From Quadrisphaera sp. RL12-1S (lineage in GTDB: Bacteria > Actinomycetota > Actinomycetes > Actinomycetales > Quadrisphaeraceae): DNA of 64,000 nt. Position 1 is the first letter of the stretch. Each line of letters begins with the position of its first letter. Where the stretch lies: NCBI RefSeq assembly GCF_014270065.1, contig NZ_JACNME010000002.1, forward strand, positions 124,001 to 188,000. Reading direction: 5' to 3'. Under the pieces are notes generated by a model that saw nothing but the letters and a program-made list of their open reading frames with translations, was not told the origin of the DNA and made no database searches. The position numbers and the translations under genes are program-made. Below, piece by piece: positions 1-7,985 of the stretch.

Positions 1-348
1 CAGGGCCCGCGGCGAGGCCACCCGCGCCATGAGCAGGTAGCTGGCGTCACCGGCCACCGAGTAGCAGGCGCTGATCTCCGGCAGGTGCTCCAGGCGGCGC
101 GGCGCGTCGTCCGGCTGGGCCGGGTCGAGCGGGGTGATCTCGATGAACGCGGCCAGCGGCTGGCCCACGGCCTCCGGGTCCACCACGGCCCGGTAGCCGG
201 TGATGACCCCCTCGGCCTCCAGGCGGCGCACCCGCGCCTGCGTGGCCGACGTGGACAGGCCGGTCTGGCCGGCCAGCTGGGCGAAGGTGGCCCGGCCGTG
301 GTCGCTGAGCGCGCGGACGAGGGCCAGGTCCGTGGCGTCGAGGGTCAT
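1..348 (-). CDS. Lrp/AsnC family transcriptional regulator (C-terminus cut by window edge)
   Basis: The first 116 residues are present; the 3' end lies outside the window. An N-terminal winged helix-turn-helix (about residues 5-50; ATFAQLAGQTGLSTSATQAR followed by RRLEAEGVITGY) matches the Lrp/AsnC DNA-binding domain. The start of the ligand-binding RAM domain follows (about 60-116; FIEITPLDP, then ISACYSVAGDASYLL). The family senses amino acids and controls amino acid or transport genes. The ATG at 346-348 has a TAGGTT hexamer 8 nt upstream, overlapping the stop of the upstream M16 gene, so it may have its own leaderless promoter as well as operon read-through. The effector cannot be told from sequence. 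Confidence 0.9.
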   Translation of the reverse strand, partial: MTLDATDLALVRALSDHGRATFAQLAGQTGLSTSATQARVRRLEAEGVITGYRAVVDPEAVGQPLAAFIEITPLDPAQPDDAPRRLEHLPEISACYSVAGDASYLLMARVASPRAL

Positions 349-356
349 GGCGGGAG

Positions 357-362
357 AACCTA
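357..362 (-). promoter_or_regulatory. Candidate -10 (TAGGTT) of a leaderless promoter for the Lrp gene
   Basis: On the minus strand TAGGTT fits the actinobacterial TAnnnT -10 pattern and lies 8 nt before the ATG, so transcription would begin at or next to the start codon. It overlaps the TAG stop of the preceding gene. No clear -35 is visible. Confidence 0.35.
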
Positions 363-1934
363 GCGGCGCCCGGCGACAGCGCGGCGCATGCGCTCGGTGT
401 GCGGGGCCAGCCGGCGCAGCACCTCCTCCAGCACGGGCCGCCCGTAGCAGTGCGGGTGCACCCAGATGTGGCACGTGTCCAGCCCGAGGACGACCACGCC
501 GGGGCCGCCGTCCTTCTCGACGACGCCGACGACGTCCTCCCAGCGGACCTCGTGCACGATGCCCGTCTCGTCCCGCTGGGCGATGCTGTGCTCGCCGAGC
601 ACGAGCGTGCGGTCCGCGCACGTGCGCGCCAGCCGGCGCCACAGCGGCGGACGCAGCTGGCGCCCCGGCGGCAGCTCGGCCACCTCAGGGCACCAGGGCC
701 TGCGGCTGATGGGCGCCACCTGCTGCGCGGACTCCGGGAGCCGCGCGCCCTCGGGCACCACCAGCAGCGCCCGGCGCGCAGCCGTGGCCAGCAGGTCGCG
801 CACGTCCTCGCGCGTGGTCCGCGCGACGCCCGCCGCGATCTGCGCCAGCGCGGTGGCACCCGGCCGCCCGGCCGCGACACCGATCGCGGTCTCGGCCGCC
901 AGGCGGAACGGCTCGTTCTCCGCGACGTCCTCGTCGGTCGGGTCGACGCGGTCGGCGTAGGCCCGCAGCACGTCGTCGAGCTCGGCCTGCGCCGGGCCGT
1001 TCGCGGCGAGGTCGCCCAGCTGCTCCCAGACCAGGCGGGCCGCCTCGCCGGCGCTGTCCTCGGGACCGTCGACGGCGAGGGTGAAGACGTCACCGTCAGG
1101 GCCGTCGACGGTCTCGGACACCACCGAGAAGGTCAGCTCCGCGTGGTTCCGCTCGACCTCCTCCAGGCGCTCGGCCAGCAGCGTCTGGGCGACGCGGACC
1201 GCGTGGTCGTCGGGGTCGAGGCCGTCGAGCAGCAGGGCCACCCCGGGCGAGGGGGCGTCCTCCACCCACTCCGGCCCGTCCCCGAGCCGAGGCCGCGGGA
1301 ACCGGCGCGGTGCCGAGGCGTCCGCAGGGGAGGGCCCGCCGGGGCGCAGCGGGAGCTCGAGCCCCTCGGGCAGCGGCCCCAGGACGCCGATCGCCGCGCG
1401 CCCGGCGGTGAAGTGGGCGGCGACGTGCGCGGCCACGCCCTGCGCGGTGTGCACCAGCGGGCCGTAGCCCGGCGTGACCACCAGGCCGGCACCGGCGAAG
1501 CCGTAGCGGGCCGCCCACGCCGCCGCCGTGGTCAGGTCGGCGCCGACGCTCGCCTCGGTGGCCACCACGTCCTTCTCGCGGTCGAGGTGGTCCAGCGGCA
1601 GGTCCGCCAGGGCGGTGCACACCCGGCGCAGGAAGGCGCCCACCTCGTCGGGGCGGCCGTGGGCGTAGAAGGCGGTGTGGTCGACGGTCACCGTGGCGTT
1701 CGCGTCGAGGTGGGACTTCGGCAGCTGCGCCATGACGAGGTGCTCGACGAGGTGGGTCAGGCCGATCGTCTCGAAGGACTCGTCCTGCAGCCCCACCCCG
1801 AAGAACAGGACGGCGCGGGTCTTGGACGGGCCGGGCTGGTGGAACACCCGGACGCCGTCGACCACCAGCTCGCGCGGCCCGGACGCGGGCTGCGGCTCGG
1901 CCTCCACCTGCTCCTCCAGCGGCTCGGCGCTCAC
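360..1934 (-). CDS. M16 family zinc metallopeptidase, copy A
   Basis: A 524-residue protein with the inverted zinc motif HxxEH (HLVEH, residues 61-65) and a downstream acidic ligand candidate, E127 in VVATEAS. This is the arrangement of pitrilysin/mitochondrial-processing-type M16 peptidases. Two M16-like halves fill about residues 20-420. The last ~110 residues (SIAQRDETGIVHEVRWEDVV...) look like a separate beta-rich, PH-like domain, an inference from pattern only. The GTG start at 1934 overlaps the stop of copy B (GTGA), so it is translationally coupled. It is clearly a paralogue of copy B throughout. No signal peptide is visible, so it is probably cytosolic; the substrate is unknown. Confidence 0.8.
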   Translation of the reverse strand: MSAEPLEEQVEAEPQPASGPRELVVDGVRVFHQPGPSKTRAVLFFGVGLQDESFETIGLTHLVEHLVMAQLPKSHLDANATVTVDHTAFYAHGRPDEVGAFLRRVCTALADLPLDHLDREKDVVATEASVGADLTTAAAWAARYGFAGAGLVVTPGYGPLVHTAQGVAAHVAAHFTAGRAAIGVLGPLPEGLELPLRPGGPSPADASAPRRFPRPRLGDGPEWVEDAPSPGVALLLDGLDPDDHAVRVAQTLLAERLEEVERNHAELTFSVVSETVDGPDGDVFTLAVDGPEDSAGEAARLVWEQLGDLAANGPAQAELDDVLRAYADRVDPTDEDVAENEPFRLAAETAIGVAAGRPGATALAQIAAGVARTTREDVRDLLATAARRALLVVPEGARLPESAQQVAPISRRPWCPEVAELPPGRQLRPPLWRRLARTCADRTLVLGEHSIAQRDETGIVHEVRWEDVVGVVEKDGGPGVVVLGLDTCHIWVHPHCYGRPVLEEVLRRLAPHTERMRRAVAGRR

Positions 1935-3520
1935 GAGGCACCGCCCTGGGCCGGGACCAGCTGTTCCGGGACGTGCTGGGTCGGTGCGGCCTGCTCCCGC
2001 GCGCCCTGCTCCCGCGCGCCCTGCACCCGCCGGAGCCGCTCCACCTTCGGCGCCAGGCGGCGCACCACCTCGTCGTAGGCCTCCTGGCCGCAGGAGCGCG
2101 GGTGCACGGCGATGAGGCACAGGTTCTGCCCCAGCACCACGAGGCCGCCGTCGGCGTGGGGCAGCTCGCTGACACTCGCCACCTCGTCCCAGCGGACCTC
2201 GTGCACCACGTCGTCCTCGTCCTGCAGCGCGATCGACTCCTGCGACAGCACGACCCCGCGCCGGGCGACCTTCCAGCGCAGCCGGTCCAGCAGCGGCGGC
2301 CGCAGGCGGCGGCCCGGCGGGAGGGCGGGGACCTCCGCGCACCACCGCCGCTCGGTGATCGGCGCCGCCTGCTGCGCCGCGTCGGGGAGCCGGACGTCCT
2401 CGGGCACCAGGAGGAGCGCCCTCCGCGCGGCCTGCGCGAGGCGGTCGCGCACGGCCTCGCCCGTCACCCCGTCCAGGGCGGCGCGGACCTCCTCCAGCGG
2501 CCGAACGCGCCCGTAGAGCACGGTGTTGAAGGCCCACCGGAAGGGCTCGTTCCGGGCGACGTCCTCGTCCGCGGCGTCCAGCTCCGCGGCGTCGCCGGTG
2601 ACGGCGTGGTCGAGCTCGGCCGAGGTCGGGCCGTTCGCGACGAGGTCGGCCAGCTGCTCCCACACCAGGGCGGCCACCTCGGCGCCCCGGTCCTCCAGGA
2701 CGTCGAGGGCGAGGGTGAACACGTCACCGTCGGCCCCGTCGAGCATCTCGGAGACGACCGAGTACGTCAGGCCGCGCCCGGTGCGTGCCACGTCGCGCAG
2801 GCGCTCGCAGAGCACCGACCAGGCGACGTCCGCTGCGCGGTCGTACGGCGCGAAGCCGTCCAGCAGCAGGGCGACGCCGGAGACCGGACCCTCCAGCCAC
2901 TCGGGACCGTCACCGAGGCGCGGCTGCGGGTGGCGGTGCGGGGACGGGGACGTCACCGTGTCGGGACGCAGCGGCAGCGCCAGCTGCTCGGGCAGCGGGC
3001 CCAGCACGCCGAGTGCGGCCCGCCCCGCGCTGAAGTGCTCCGCCGCGTGGGCGAGGACCTCCTCCGCGGTGAGCGACTCCACGCCGTACCCGTCGGTGAG
3101 GGCCAGGCCGGGACCGGTGAAGCCGTAGCGGGCCGCCCACGCCGCCGCCATGCTCGGGTCCGCCCCCGCCGTGCCCTCCGCGGCGAGCGCAGCCTTCTCC
3201 CGCTCGAGGCGGTCGAGCGGCAGGTCGGCCAGCGCCTCGCAGACCCTGCGCAGGAAGACGCCGACCTCCTCGGGGCGGCCGTACGCGGAGAACGCGGTGT
3301 GGTCGACGGTCACGCCGGTCTCCGCCTCGAGGCGGGACGCGGGAAGGCTCGCCGTCACGAGGTGCTCGACGAGGTGGGTCAGACCCACGGTCTCGAAGGT
3401 CTCGTCGCGCAGTCCCACCCCGAAGTACAGGGTGGCCCGGGTCTTGGACCCCCCGGGCAGGTGGAAGACCCGGACCCCGTCGACGACCAGCTGCTGCAGC
3501 TCGACCTGCTCGGCGCTCAC
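1931..3520 (-). CDS. M16 family zinc metallopeptidase, copy B
   Basis: A 529-residue paralogue of the following gene. HLVEH (residues 49-53) and E115 (in ALAAEGTAG) give a plausible complete zinc site, so both tandem copies look active; classical MPP-type pairs have one inactive partner. The C-terminal ~110 residues again hold the extra PH-like region (SIALQDEDDVVHEVRWDEV...), longer than the usual ~430-residue bacterial M16 protein. The tail has a short Gln/Glu/Pro repeat (EQGAREQAAPTQHVPEQL). The GTG start at 3520 has TAGCGT 7 nt upstream and no Shine-Dalgarno, suggesting leaderless expression. It overlaps copy A at its 3' end. Confidence 0.8.
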   Translation of the reverse strand: MSAEQVELQQLVVDGVRVFHLPGGSKTRATLYFGVGLRDETFETVGLTHLVEHLVTASLPASRLEAETGVTVDHTAFSAYGRPEEVGVFLRRVCEALADLPLDRLEREKAALAAEGTAGADPSMAAAWAARYGFTGPGLALTDGYGVESLTAEEVLAHAAEHFSAGRAALGVLGPLPEQLALPLRPDTVTSPSPHRHPQPRLGDGPEWLEGPVSGVALLLDGFAPYDRAADVAWSVLCERLRDVARTGRGLTYSVVSEMLDGADGDVFTLALDVLEDRGAEVAALVWEQLADLVANGPTSAELDHAVTGDAAELDAADEDVARNEPFRWAFNTVLYGRVRPLEEVRAALDGVTGEAVRDRLAQAARRALLLVPEDVRLPDAAQQAAPITERRWCAEVPALPPGRRLRPPLLDRLRWKVARRGVVLSQESIALQDEDDVVHEVRWDEVASVSELPHADGGLVVLGQNLCLIAVHPRSCGQEAYDEVVRRLAPKVERLRRVQGAREQGAREQAAPTQHVPEQLVPAQGGAS

Positions 3521-3527
3521 CCGGCGG

Positions 3528-3543
3528 ACGCTAGGTGATCACC
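3528..3543 (-). promoter_or_regulatory. Candidate leaderless promoter (TAGCGT) with adjacent GGTGATCACC palindrome
   Basis: TAGCGT (3528-3533 on the minus strand) ends 7 nt before the GTG of M16 copy B. Immediately upstream is the perfect 10-nt palindrome GGTGATCACC (3534-3543), a possible operator. The same palindrome core occurs upstream of the HNH nuclease gene near 25200. Confidence 0.4.
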
Positions 3544-3573
3544 CCCCGGTCAGGCGAGGGCCTTTCCCGTCCG

Positions 3574-3596
3574 GCCGACCGCCGCGGCTGGTCGGC
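3574..3596 (-). terminator. Hairpin downstream of sufU
   Basis: Arms GCCGACC (3574-3580) and GGTCGGC (3590-3596) are perfectly complementary with a 9-nt loop. The hairpin starts right after the sufU stop on the minus strand and before the promoter of the M16 pair. There is no U tract, as is common in high-GC actinobacteria. Confidence 0.5.
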
Positions 3597-4070
3597 TCAG
3601 CCGACCGGGGGACGGGCGCGACGCACGGCGTCCTCCAGGGCGACCCACGCGAGCATCGCGCACTTCACGCGAGCGGTGAACTTCGAGACGCCGGACAGGG
3701 CGGCGGCGTCCCCGAACTCCTCCTCCTCGAGCGGGAGCCTGCCCTTGGAGCGCATCGCCTCGCGGAAGCCGCCGGTGAGCCGCGCGACCTCCGCCGTCGT
3801 CGTCCCGCGGGCCAGCTCGGTGAGCATCGAGGCGGAGGCCTGCGAGATGGAGCAGCCCAGGCCCTCCCAGGCGAGGTCGGTGACCACCTCGCCGTCGCCC
3901 TCGCCGTCGAGGGCGGCGCGCAGGGTGATCTCGTCACCGCAGACGGGGTTGCGCTGGTGCGACGTCGCGCTGCGAGCGCCCTCGGGGACCGCGGACAGGT
4001 CGGCGGCACCGACCCGGCGCTTGGCGTGGTCGAGGACCACCTCCTGGTAGAGCGCGTCGAGCCCGGCCAC
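3597..4070 (-). CDS. sufU: SufU-like Fe-S cluster assembly / sulfur transfer protein
   Basis: A 157-residue protein with the three conserved cysteines of SufU: C44 (NPVCGD, with D46), C73 (GLGCSISQASASM) and C137 (RVKCAMLAW). An ~18-residue insert between the second and third cysteines separates SufU from IscU. SufU binds zinc and accepts persulfide sulfur from SufS by ligand swapping, feeding SufBCD. The GTG start at 4070 lies one base after the sufS stop (4072), so the two are co-transcribed. SufB/C/D are not in this window; in actinobacteria they usually lie next to this pair, so their absence here means a split locus or a second copy. Confidence 0.93.
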   Translation of the reverse strand: MAGLDALYQEVVLDHAKRRVGAADLSAVPEGARSATSHQRNPVCGDEITLRAALDGEGDGEVVTDLAWEGLGCSISQASASMLTELARGTTTAEVARLTGGFREAMRSKGRLPLEEEEFGDAAALSGVSKFTARVKCAMLAWVALEDAVRRARPPVG

Positions 4071-4071
4071 C

Positions 4072-5430
4072 TCAGGCCACCCCGAAGTAGGCGCGCACGC
4101 CGGAGAGCGCGTCGAGGAAGACGTCGACGTCGTCCGAGCTCGTGTAGAGCGCGGCGCTGGCGCGCACGCTCGCCGTCATCCCGAAGCGGCGGTGCAGCGG
4201 CTGCGCGCAGTGGTGGCCCACGCGGACCGCCACGCCGCGGGCGTCGAGCAGCTGGCCGACGTCGTGGGCGTGCACGCCGTCGACCTCGAACGCCTGCAGC
4301 GCGACCCGCTCCACGCCCTCACCGGCGTCACCGAGGAGGCGGACGCCGGGCATCCCGCGCAGGCCCTCACGCAGCCGGCGCTCCAGGGCGCGCTCGTGCT
4401 CGAGCAGCGCGGTCGCGCCGACGCGGTCGGTGAGGGCGCGCTGGTAGTCGACGGCGGCGGCCAGCGCCACGGCCTGGGAGACCGGCTGGGTGCCGGCCTC
4501 GAAGCGCTGCGGCGGCGGCAGGTACTCCGCGCCCTCCAGCGTCACCGTGGTGATCATCGAGCCGCCCAGCAGGAACGGCGGCAGCGCCTCCAGCACCTCC
4601 GCACGCCCGTACAGCGCACCGACGCCGTTCGGGCCGAGCACCTTGTGGCCGGAGAACACGGCGACGTCGACGCCGAGCGCGGGCAGGTCCAGCGGCAGGT
4701 GCGGCGCGGACTGGCACGCGTCGAGCACCACCAGCGCCCGTCCACCGGTGGCCTCGCGGGCCAGGGCCACGAGCTGCTCGACGGGGTTCACCACGCCCAG
4801 CACGTTCGAGACGTGCGAGAAGGCCAGCACGGCCGTGCGCGTCGACAGCAGCGAGGCGGCGGCCTCGAGGTCGAGCGTGCCGTCGTCGCGGACCGGGACC
4901 GCCTTCACCGAGGCGCCGGTGCGCGCGGCCAGCTCCAGCCAGGGCACGAGGTTGGCGTGGTGCTCGGCCTCGGTGACGACGATCTCGTCTCCCGGGCCCG
5001 GGACCCACGGGCCGGCGGCGTCGGGGTGACCGGGGGCGGCGTGGCCCGGCACGGTGCGGCCGGCGGCGGCGTTGCCGAGGGAGTACGCGACGAGGTTGAG
5101 CCCGGCGGTGGCACCGGAGGTCCACACCAGCTGCTCCGGCGGCGCGCCCACGAAGCCGGCGACGGTCTCGCGGGCGCCCTCGAACAGCTCGGTGGCCTCC
5201 GCCGCGAGGGTGTGCGCGCCGCGGTGGACGGCGGAGTTCACCGTCTCCAGGAAGGCGCGTTCGGCGTCGAGCACCGCGCGGGGACGCTGGGAGGTGGCGG
5301 CGGAGTCGAGGTAGACCAGCGGCTCACCGCCCACCTCCACGCCGAGCAGGGGGAAGTCGCCGCGGACGGACGCGGGGTCGAACGGGGTCGTCTCAGCGGT
5401 CTTCTCGGCCGTCGCGGGGGAGGCGCTCAC
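4072..5430 (-). CDS. sufS: Cysteine desulfurase, SufS type (group II)
   Basis: A 452-residue PLP enzyme that releases sulfur from L-cysteine as a persulfide for Fe-S assembly. The PLP lysine is K263 (SGHKVLGPNG), H157 in EAEHHAN stacks on PLP, and the persulfide cysteine C408 sits in the short RVGHHCAQPLHRRFG motif typical of SufS/group II. An Ala/Pro/Gly-rich insert (about 121-147) lengthens it beyond the usual ~410-420 residues. GTG start at 5430. TAGCCT lies 6 nt upstream and the ggaggg between them is too close to act as a Shine-Dalgarno, so expression may be leaderless. First gene of the sufS-sufU pair. Confidence 0.95.
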   Translation of the reverse strand: MSASPATAEKTAETTPFDPASVRGDFPLLGVEVGGEPLVYLDSAATSQRPRAVLDAERAFLETVNSAVHRGAHTLAAEATELFEGARETVAGFVGAPPEQLVWTSGATAGLNLVAYSLGNAAAGRTVPGHAAPGHPDAAGPWVPGPGDEIVVTEAEHHANLVPWLELAARTGASVKAVPVRDDGTLDLEAAASLLSTRTAVLAFSHVSNVLGVVNPVEQLVALAREATGGRALVVLDACQSAPHLPLDLPALGVDVAVFSGHKVLGPNGVGALYGRAEVLEALPPFLLGGSMITTVTLEGAEYLPPPQRFEAGTQPVSQAVALAAAVDYQRALTDRVGATALLEHERALERRLREGLRGMPGVRLLGDAGEGVERVALQAFEVDGVHAHDVGQLLDARGVAVRVGHHCAQPLHRRFGMTASVRASAALYTSSDDVDVFLDALSGVRAYFGVA

Positions 5431-5436
5431 CCCTCC

Positions 5437-5442
5437 AGGCTA
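5437..5442 (-). promoter_or_regulatory. Candidate -10 (TAGCCT) of the sufS-sufU operon
   Basis: TAGCCT on the minus strand lies 6 nt before the GTG of sufS, the same geometry seen at 3528, 25143 and 60383. Confidence 0.4.
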
Positions 5443-5524
5443 GGCGCCGGCCGGGAGCCCCCAGGACGTGCCGAGGACCACCGCGGGAACCGGTCGCGGC
5501 AGCCGCGGGAGCTGCGGTCGGGCA

Positions 5525-5588
5525 CCTCGGAGGATGTGCCCCTTCAGCGTGACCAGCCGGTCACGCGCAAGGGGCCGATCCTCCGAGG
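5525..5588. repeat. 64-nt imperfect palindrome (large hairpin)
   Basis: The outer arms CCTCGGAGGAT (5525-5535) and ATCCTCCGAGG (5578-5588) are perfect complements. Further in, CCCCTT pairs with AAGGGG (5539-5544 / 5569-5574) and CGTGACC with GGTCACG (5548-5554 / 5559-5565), closing on a 4-nt loop, with only 3-nt internal mismatched patches. It lies 60 nt downstream of the deacetylase-like gene (minus) and upstream of sufS (minus). A terminator is the simplest reading, but it is unusually long for one. The hairpin is direct observation; the function is inference. Confidence 0.75.
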
Positions 5589-5650
5589 CTTCGGAACACC
5601 ACGACCGAGGGCCGGCACCCGACCCTGCTGAGGGGACCCTCGACACGTCC

Positions 5651-6775
5651 TCAGAGGCGGTGGACGGCGGTGGCGCTGAGGAGGTGGCGGTAGCCCGCGG
5701 CGCGCAGCGCGGCGTCGTGGCGGGCGCTCATGCCCGTGGGGGAGCCGTGCAGCCACGCGAACACGCCGGCGTCGGTGCCGGTGGCCGCCCGCAGCGCCGC
5801 AGCGGGCGCGCGGACCTCGCGCTCGAGGTCGGCCTCGGTGGGTGTCTCCTCGATACCGGCGTGCGAGGCGGTGTGCGCGAAGACCACGTGCCGCTGGGCC
5901 AGATGCCCGACCTGGTCCCACGTCATGGCGGGGCTGGCGGCCGCGAGGTCCTCAGGCAGCAGCACGATCTTGTGGGAGCGGGCGTACAGCTCCTGCTGGT
6001 CGGCGGGGCAGCCCACGAAGCCCGTGCACACCCCGAACCACCCCGTGATGCCCAGCTCCTCGCACACCGGCGCGGCCACCTCGGCGCTGGCGCGGTACCC
6101 CTCGTAGAAGACCGGCAGCAGGCCCGGGCGCTCGTCACCGTCAGCGCTGCCCGGCCAGGTGCCGGTGGCGGTGACGGCCTCCAGGTCCGCCAGGGTCCAC
6201 AGCCGGTAGCGCAGCTGCAGCGCGGCCAGCTCGGCGCGCAGCTGGTCGCGCCGCGACGGCGGGGTGTTGTGCCAGCTCACCACCCGCAGGTGGTGGCCTC
6301 GGCCCAGCGCCAGCAGGTGGGACGTCATGCCCAGCGGCGCCGGGGCGGGCGTCCGCCGCTGCCGCGGCAGGAGGGCACCGGAGGCGCTGCCCCCGAGGGT
6401 GATCCGTCCTGCCAGCCCACCCGTCAGCTCGTCGGCCAGGGCGCCGTAGCCCGCCGTGTGCAGCACGGAGGTGACGCACGACAGGTCGTCGTCGCGCTGG
6501 TCCGCCGCCAGCGCCTGCCACGCGCTCGCGGCCCGCGCGGCCAGTTGCAGGCCGTCGAGGCGCACGTGCGCGGGCACCGGGTGCGCGGGGCGGGCGCGGC
6601 GGGCGTCGTCGTCGTCCCACAGGAGCGCCACGAGGGCGGGCACGCCGCCGCGGGCGGCCGCCAGGGCGGCGGAGGCCCGCAGGTCGGCGAGGGGCGTGCG
6701 GTCCGGAGGCGCGAGGAGCACCGGGGCGGGGCGCGCCGGGGCCGGCAGCAGCGACAGGGACTCGAGGGGCACCAC
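5651..6775 (-). CDS. Polysaccharide deacetylase (NodB)-like protein with altered metal motif
   Basis: 374 residues. The second half resembles a NodB/CE4 fold: HTASH in VVFAHTASHAGIEE matches the H(S/T)xxH metal motif, and the stretch before it (ELGITGWFGVCTGFVG) matches the region after motif 1. Motif 1 itself, normally TFDDG, reads LPVFYEGYRAS, so the catalytic/metal aspartates are replaced by Y and E. The N-terminal ~150 residues are Ala/Leu-rich, with no signal peptide or recognised domain. It may be catalytically changed or a sugar-binding relative. GTG start at 6775 with a weak GAGG about 8 nt upstream. A 64-nt hairpin follows the gene. Confidence 0.6.
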   Translation of the reverse strand: MVPLESLSLLPAPARPAPVLLAPPDRTPLADLRASAALAAARGGVPALVALLWDDDDARRARPAHPVPAHVRLDGLQLAARAASAWQALAADQRDDDLSCVTSVLHTAGYGALADELTGGLAGRITLGGSASGALLPRQRRTPAPAPLGMTSHLLALGRGHHLRVVSWHNTPPSRRDQLRAELAALQLRYRLWTLADLEAVTATGTWPGSADGDERPGLLPVFYEGYRASAEVAAPVCEELGITGWFGVCTGFVGCPADQQELYARSHKIVLLPEDLAAASPAMTWDQVGHLAQRHVVFAHTASHAGIEETPTEADLEREVRAPAAALRAATGTDAGVFAWLHGSPTGMSARHDAALRAAGYRHLLSATAVHRL

Positions 6776-6826
6776 GGGGACCTCGCAGGGGCTCGGACCG
6801 GCGGCGGTCGGCTCGACCGTGCACCG

Positions 6827-6832
6827 ACGCTA
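6827..6832 (-). promoter_or_regulatory. Candidate -10 (TAGCGT) upstream of the deacetylase-like gene
   Basis: An exact copy of the TAGCGT hexamer found at the M16-B and HNH genes, in the same CCTAGCGT context. It lies 51 nt before the GTG at 6775, so this transcript would have a short leader. The rest of 6776-6973, between divergent genes, shows no other clear signal. Confidence 0.35.
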
Positions 6833-6973
6833 GGAGCCCGCGGGCCCGGGTGGGGACCGCGACGCGCACGCGACCCACAGACGTAACACGGCGGCCGGGC
6901 GGGTGCCGGCAGCAGGCTCCGGACTTCGACCCGCCCGCCGCCGCCAGCGTGGTGGCGCTGGGAGCATGGGCGC

Positions 6974-7954
6974 GTGCTCGACTCGTCGTCCTCCTCACCG
7001 GCCCCGCTCTTCCTCGACTGCGACACCGGCGTGGACGACGCCCTGGCCATCGCCTGGCTGGTGGCCTCGCCCGGCGTCGACCTCGTGGGGGTGGGGGCCG
7101 TCAGCGGCAACGTCGCCGCGGCCACCGGGGCGCGCAACACCCTGGACCTGCTGGCGCTGCTCGGCCGCGAGGACGTCCCGGTGCACCTGGGCGCGCACGA
7201 CTTCCTCGACCACCCCTTCTCCGGCGGTGCCCCGCACGTGCACGGCGCGGACGGCACCGGCGGTGTGGCCCTGCCGCGGGCGGCCACCGAGGTCAGCGGC
7301 ACGAGCGCGGCGCAGGCCCTCGTCGACGCCGCCCGCGCCCACGCCGGTGAGCTGCGGCTGCTGGCCATCGGCCCGCTGACCAACGTGGCGCTGGCGCTGG
7401 AGCTCGAGCCGGAGCTGCCGCGCCTGGTCCGCGAGGTCGTCATCATGGGCGGGGCGGCGATGGCGCCGGGCAACGTCACGGCCGTGGCGGAGGCGAACGT
7501 CCACAACGACCCGCTCGCCGCGGCGCGCGTGGTGGACGCCGGGTTCGACCTCACGGTGGTGGGGCTGGACGTGACCATGCACCAGCGGTTCGAGGAGGAG
7601 CACCGCCAGGCCCTGCTCGCCGCGGGCACGCCCGTCACCCGGGTGCTGGGCGAGGTGCTGGAGTTCTACTTCGCCTTCTACGCCGAGCGGTTCGGGCGGC
7701 CCTGCTCGGTGCTGCACGACCCCCTCGCCGCCGGCGTGGCCACCGGGGACGTGCGGCTGTCCCTCGCGCCGCGGGTGCCGGTGGCGGTGGACGCCACGGA
7801 CGGGCCCGGGCGCGGCCAGACCATCGCGGACCTGCGGGGGCTCTACCACGGCTTCCCCGGCTCCCCGCCCGTCGGGCCCGGCGCCGCGCGCGTGGCGCTG
7901 GAGGTGGGCGGCGACTTCGGGGCCGTGCTGCTGGAGCGCCTGCTGACGCTGTGA
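6974..7954 (+). CDS. Inosine-uridine preferring nucleoside hydrolase family protein
   Basis: 326 residues. The N-terminal calcium motif DxDxxxDD is intact: FLDCDTGVDDALAI, D15, D17, D21, D22. The C-terminal LHDPLAAG motif carries the catalytic-site His and Asp of the IUNH fold. NVHNDPLAA and VIMGGAAMAPGNVT are also family landmarks. These enzymes hydrolyse the N-glycosidic bond of (ribo)nucleosides for salvage. No signal peptide is seen, so it is cytosolic. GTG start at 6974, before the SSSSSPAP leader. Substrate class (purine, pyrimidine or non-specific) cannot be fixed from sequence. Confidence 0.92.
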   Translation: MLDSSSSSPAPLFLDCDTGVDDALAIAWLVASPGVDLVGVGAVSGNVAAATGARNTLDLLALLGREDVPVHLGAHDFLDHPFSGGAPHVHGADGTGGVALPRAATEVSGTSAAQALVDAARAHAGELRLLAIGPLTNVALALELEPELPRLVREVVIMGGAAMAPGNVTAVAEANVHNDPLAAARVVDAGFDLTVVGLDVTMHQRFEEEHRQALLAAGTPVTRVLGEVLEFYFAFYAERFGRPCSVLHDPLAAGVATGDVRLSLAPRVPVAVDATDGPGRGQTIADLRGLYHGFPGSPPVGPGAARVALEVGGDFGAVLLERLLTL

Positions 7955-7979
7955 CGCTGTGCCCCTGTGATGCAGCGTC
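7953..7979. terminator. Hairpin between convergent nucleoside hydrolase and NERD genes
   Basis: GACGCTG (7953-7959) and CAGCGTC (7973-7979) form a perfect 7-bp stem with a 13-nt loop, overlapping the stop of the plus-strand gene. It is placed to terminate both convergent genes. Confidence 0.5.
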
Positions 7980-7985
7980 CGCCCG

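Noticed and set aside
360-2663. A single 767-residue protein starting inside the upstream M16 gene
   Set aside because: The extra N-terminal part is an out-of-frame reading of M16-B. The GTG at 1934 in a GTGA overlap starts a protein that aligns with M16-B from its first residues.
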